Below, piece after piece: positions 61,507 to 64,000 of a stretch of DNA of 64,000 bases. Numbering within the stretch: position 1 is the first letter of the stretch; each line of letters begins with the position of its first letter. The stretch is from CALOBA01 sp942491465. GTDB taxonomy: Bacteria; Pseudomonadota; Gammaproteobacteria; Chromatiales; Chromatiaceae. The position numbers and the translations under genes are program-made. The DNA is taken from positions 51,162 to 115,161 of the forward strand of contig CALOBA010000078.1 of assembly GCA_942491465.1 (NCBI GenBank), read 5' to 3'. The notes under the pieces are model-generated. The model was not told the DNA's origin. It was given only the letters and a program-made list of their open reading frames with translations, and did not search any database.

Positions 61507-64000
61507 ATGAGCACGCTGACCCCCATTGTTGAGCGCTACGGAGGCGATCCAGCGGCTCTTGTTTCCTTTTTAGGGAGGAGACTCCGGCCCAACTGCCGTA
61601 TGCCACCTTAACCGGCCAACATCGGAGCGATTCCGCTAGCGACATCGCGGCGCTGGCCGGTGCCTACGAGTGGCAGAACAACCCCCTCTGTTCCTGGTGG
61701 ACGGGGACATGATCGCGGGCATCGCGATCGCCTGGCGCGAATCCGCCGCCGTAACGCCTTGCGCGGGGACGCCCCTTATCTCGGGGTGATCGAGTCGGGC
61801 CGGCTCACCGTGCACCATGTCGCCTTAGACCGCAGCTCAATTGCGCGCACTCGCGTTGCGCTCCCGCAAGCGGACGGCGTCGTGATGCCCTTCCTCGCGA
61901 ACGAGCGGCCGGGCGCCGCGCTCGCGCGCAATCGCTGGATCAGCGAGCTTATTCTGCGCCTGCTCCGCGACGCCCTAAAACAGCTCGTCGATGCTGGCCT
62001 GGACGGTGCCGACGCCATTTCTCTGGCCGGTCGTGCGCTATTCGCGCGCTTTCTCTGCGACCGTGAGCTCATGCCTTCGGGTACGCCCGAGCTCGGTGCG
62101 CTGGACGGTCTCTTCGATGATTCGCAGCAGGCGGCACGCACCTGCGGTTGGCTGGATCGAACCTTCAACGGCGACTTCCTCCCCCTGAGCCCCGGACTGT
62201 TCGAGAGTTTGTCCCCGGCGGCGTGCAAGCCGCTCGCGGACATCATGCGCCGTGCGCCGGGCGGCCAGCTCTATCTCGGCTGGGAGCAGAAATGGGACTA
62301 TCTCGATTTCTCCCAGATCCCCGTGGGGGTCCTAAGCCAAGCCTACGAAGGTTACCTACGCAGCCACCGTTCCAAAGACCAAAAGCAGCAGAGCGGCTAC
62401 TACACGCCGCGGGCAATTGCCGAGGTGCTGGTCCGTGGTGCCCTCGTTGCCCTTCAACCTGAAGGATCGGCACACAAGGCCCGGATTCTTGATCCGGCGG
62501 TCGGCGGTGGGGTGTTTCTCATCACCGCCTTCCGCCAATTGGTGGCTGAGCGCTGGACGGCGACCGGTGTACGGCCCGATACGGGCGAACTTCGCAACAT
62601 ACTCTACGGCCAGCTCACCGGCTTCGACATCGACGAAGCAGCGCTACGCTTCGCTGCACTAGGTCTCTATCTGAGCGCCATTGAACTCGATCCCAGCCCG
62701 GAGCCGGTGGAGAAGCTCCGCTTCCAAAACCTGAGGGACCAGGTGCTCTGGAAGATGGGCGACTTGAACAAGGGCGATGCGAATGCGCGCCTGGGCAGCT
62801 TGGGTCCACTCGTCGGTCCCGAGCATAACGGTCGGTACGACATCGTTGTGGGAAATCCACCTTGGACTGGGGCCAAGCGCCTAGACGGCTGGCCTCAGGT
62901 GCGGGACCGGGTAGCGCAGATCGCGAAAGAACGTCTCGGCTCAGAATACCCGGCACCACCGATTCCCAACGAGGTACCGGACTTGGCTTTTCTGTGGCGC
63001 ACAATGCAATGGTGCCGCGACGGGGGCAGGATTTCCTTTGCACTTTCGGCGCGAATGCTGTTCCAGCAAGGGGACGGCATGCCGGTGGCCCGCGCAGCCG
63101 TCTTCTCGGCACTTGACGTGACCGCAGTCGTCAACGGCTCGGATCTCCGCAAGACGAAGGTCTGGCCCAGCATTTCGGCGCCGTTTTGCCTGCTCTTTGC
63201 GTGCAACCGCCTGCCGCCCCGGATCGGGCTTTCGATTCCTCAGCCCACGGCGGAGCAGACGCTCAACGATGCGGGGGTCATGCGTATCGATGCAAGCAAT
63301 GCCGAGGCCGTGTCCGCACGTCAGCTTGCCGAACGGCCGACTATTCTAAAGACCCTATTTCGCGGCACACGGCTGGACCTGAATCTGCTTCGGCGCATTG
63401 AGGGAAGGCAGCTTCCGAGTCTAGCCCAGTATTGGGGGCAACTTTTCAGCTTCGAGAGGAGCCGCCCCCGACAGACGAGGAAACGGCTACCAAAGACTGC
63501 GAGAAAGCAGCCGTGTTAGGCAGAGGGGAGACTGTTTTCCAGGGGTTCCAGCGGAGTATCTACAAGGCATCCCGGACATTGGCAATAAAGAGATTTCTGG
63601 CCTTCTGGTCGATCTTGATGCGCTTCAACCATTTCAGCTTGAACGCTTACACGATCCCAGATCTCGTTCGCTTTTTCGTGCTCCACTGGCGCTTGTTCAC
63701 GAGTCACCGCCAGCGATGCGACAAAGAATTGCGACGGCCGTCGCCACACGGGATGTCGTCTATAACGAGAGCTATTATGGGTATAGCACTCATGGACATG
63801 CCCAAGCAAGCCGACTCGCCAAGTACGTTGCACTGTTCCTGCGGAGCCGCTTTGCGCTCTGGTATGCGCTCGTAACCAGCGGTAAGTTCGGCTTCGAACG
63901 AGACACCATAGAGAAATCGACGATCGACGCGATCCCATTCGTGCCCTGGCAGAGCTTGGACGCAGCCGACCTCGGCACCATCGATTCCTTGTTTCAAGAC
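61507..64000 (+). pseudogene. N6-adenine DNA methyltransferase (Eco57I/type IIG-like), frameshifted; runs off window
   Basis: The main frame 61660-63519 holds the SAM-binding motif ILDPAVGGGVFLITAFRQLV and the catalytic motif IV as IVVGNPPWTGAKRL, typical of gamma-class N6-adenine methylases of the Eco57I/TaqI type. Upstream, the same protein is visible in other frames from an ATG at 61507 (MSTLTPIVERYGGDPAALVS, then AQLPYATLTGQHRSDSASDI), needing two or more indels. Downstream, a shift near 63455 restores GNGYQRLRESSRVRQRGDCF, which continues open through ESYYGYSTHGHAQASRLAK to the window end. The product would exceed 800 residues. Whether it has a nuclease domain cannot be seen. MerR-like and AAA-HNH genes lie just upstream, marking a defence island. 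Confidence 0.78.

Overview
This 64-kb window is high-GC gammaproteobacterial chromosome, most likely from a purple sulfur bacterium (Chromatiaceae or a close relative). The gammaproteobacterial call rests on conserved neighbourhoods: bamC-dapA-gcvR-bcp, cspD/clpS-clpA/infA and sdhCDABE. The purple-sulfur call is weaker. It rests on a Gly/Tyr-rich exported protein resembling sulfur-globule envelope proteins, an exported DsrE-fold protein, hydrogenase maturation genes hypA and hypB, a PrsT-like exopolysaccharide TPR protein and STAND/TPR gene debris. No photosynthesis or sulfur-oxidation enzyme gene lies in the window, and no tRNA, rRNA or CRISPR array was seen.

Region 1-18.4 kb is mostly housekeeping: an alpha/beta-hydrolase/OsmC fusion running off the left edge, ribF, glutamine cyclotransferase, hypA-hypB, the Gly/Tyr-rich protein, DUF302 and Rieske proteins, an LMW phosphatase/PrsT pair, bamC-dapA divergent from gcvR-bcp-phoH-dsrE-like, an MFS carrier and a pilin-like protein. 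Two copies of an ~89-bp inverted-repeat element and a hexanucleotide array sit in its gaps. Region 18.4-31.4 kb holds infA, clpA, clpS, cspD, the sdh operon, a lipocalin, DAHP synthase, sthA and a HyuB-type protein. Region 31.4-41.3 kb holds a class II photolyase-like protein fused to a renalase-like flavoprotein, a methyltransferase, a type II restriction-modification pair, a YugP-type protease, a 277-bp hexanucleotide array and a GH13 enzyme.

Region 40.9-49.1 kb is the most distinctive intact system. It is a translationally coupled chain made of a small SulP-like fragment, a four-helix membrane protein, CheB, CheR-TPR, a large multi-receiver hybrid kinase with an Hpt domain, and a REC-GGDEF diguanylate cyclase. 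It resembles Wsp logic but has no chemoreceptor, CheW or CheA beside it. I infer a membrane-sensed phosphorelay setting c-di-GMP.

From 50 kb on, the window is an eroding accessory island: a broken STAND/TPR gene, a toxin-antitoxin pair, a uvrB that has lost its 5' end, and a toxin-like gene split by an IS4-family element with intact ends and an 8-bp target duplication. These are followed by a secreted putative partner protein, an AAA-ATPase/HNH pair resembling the Septu defence layout, a MerR-like regulator and an N6-adenine methyltransferase running off the right edge. Single-base frameshifts are frequent here and absent from the first 50 kb.
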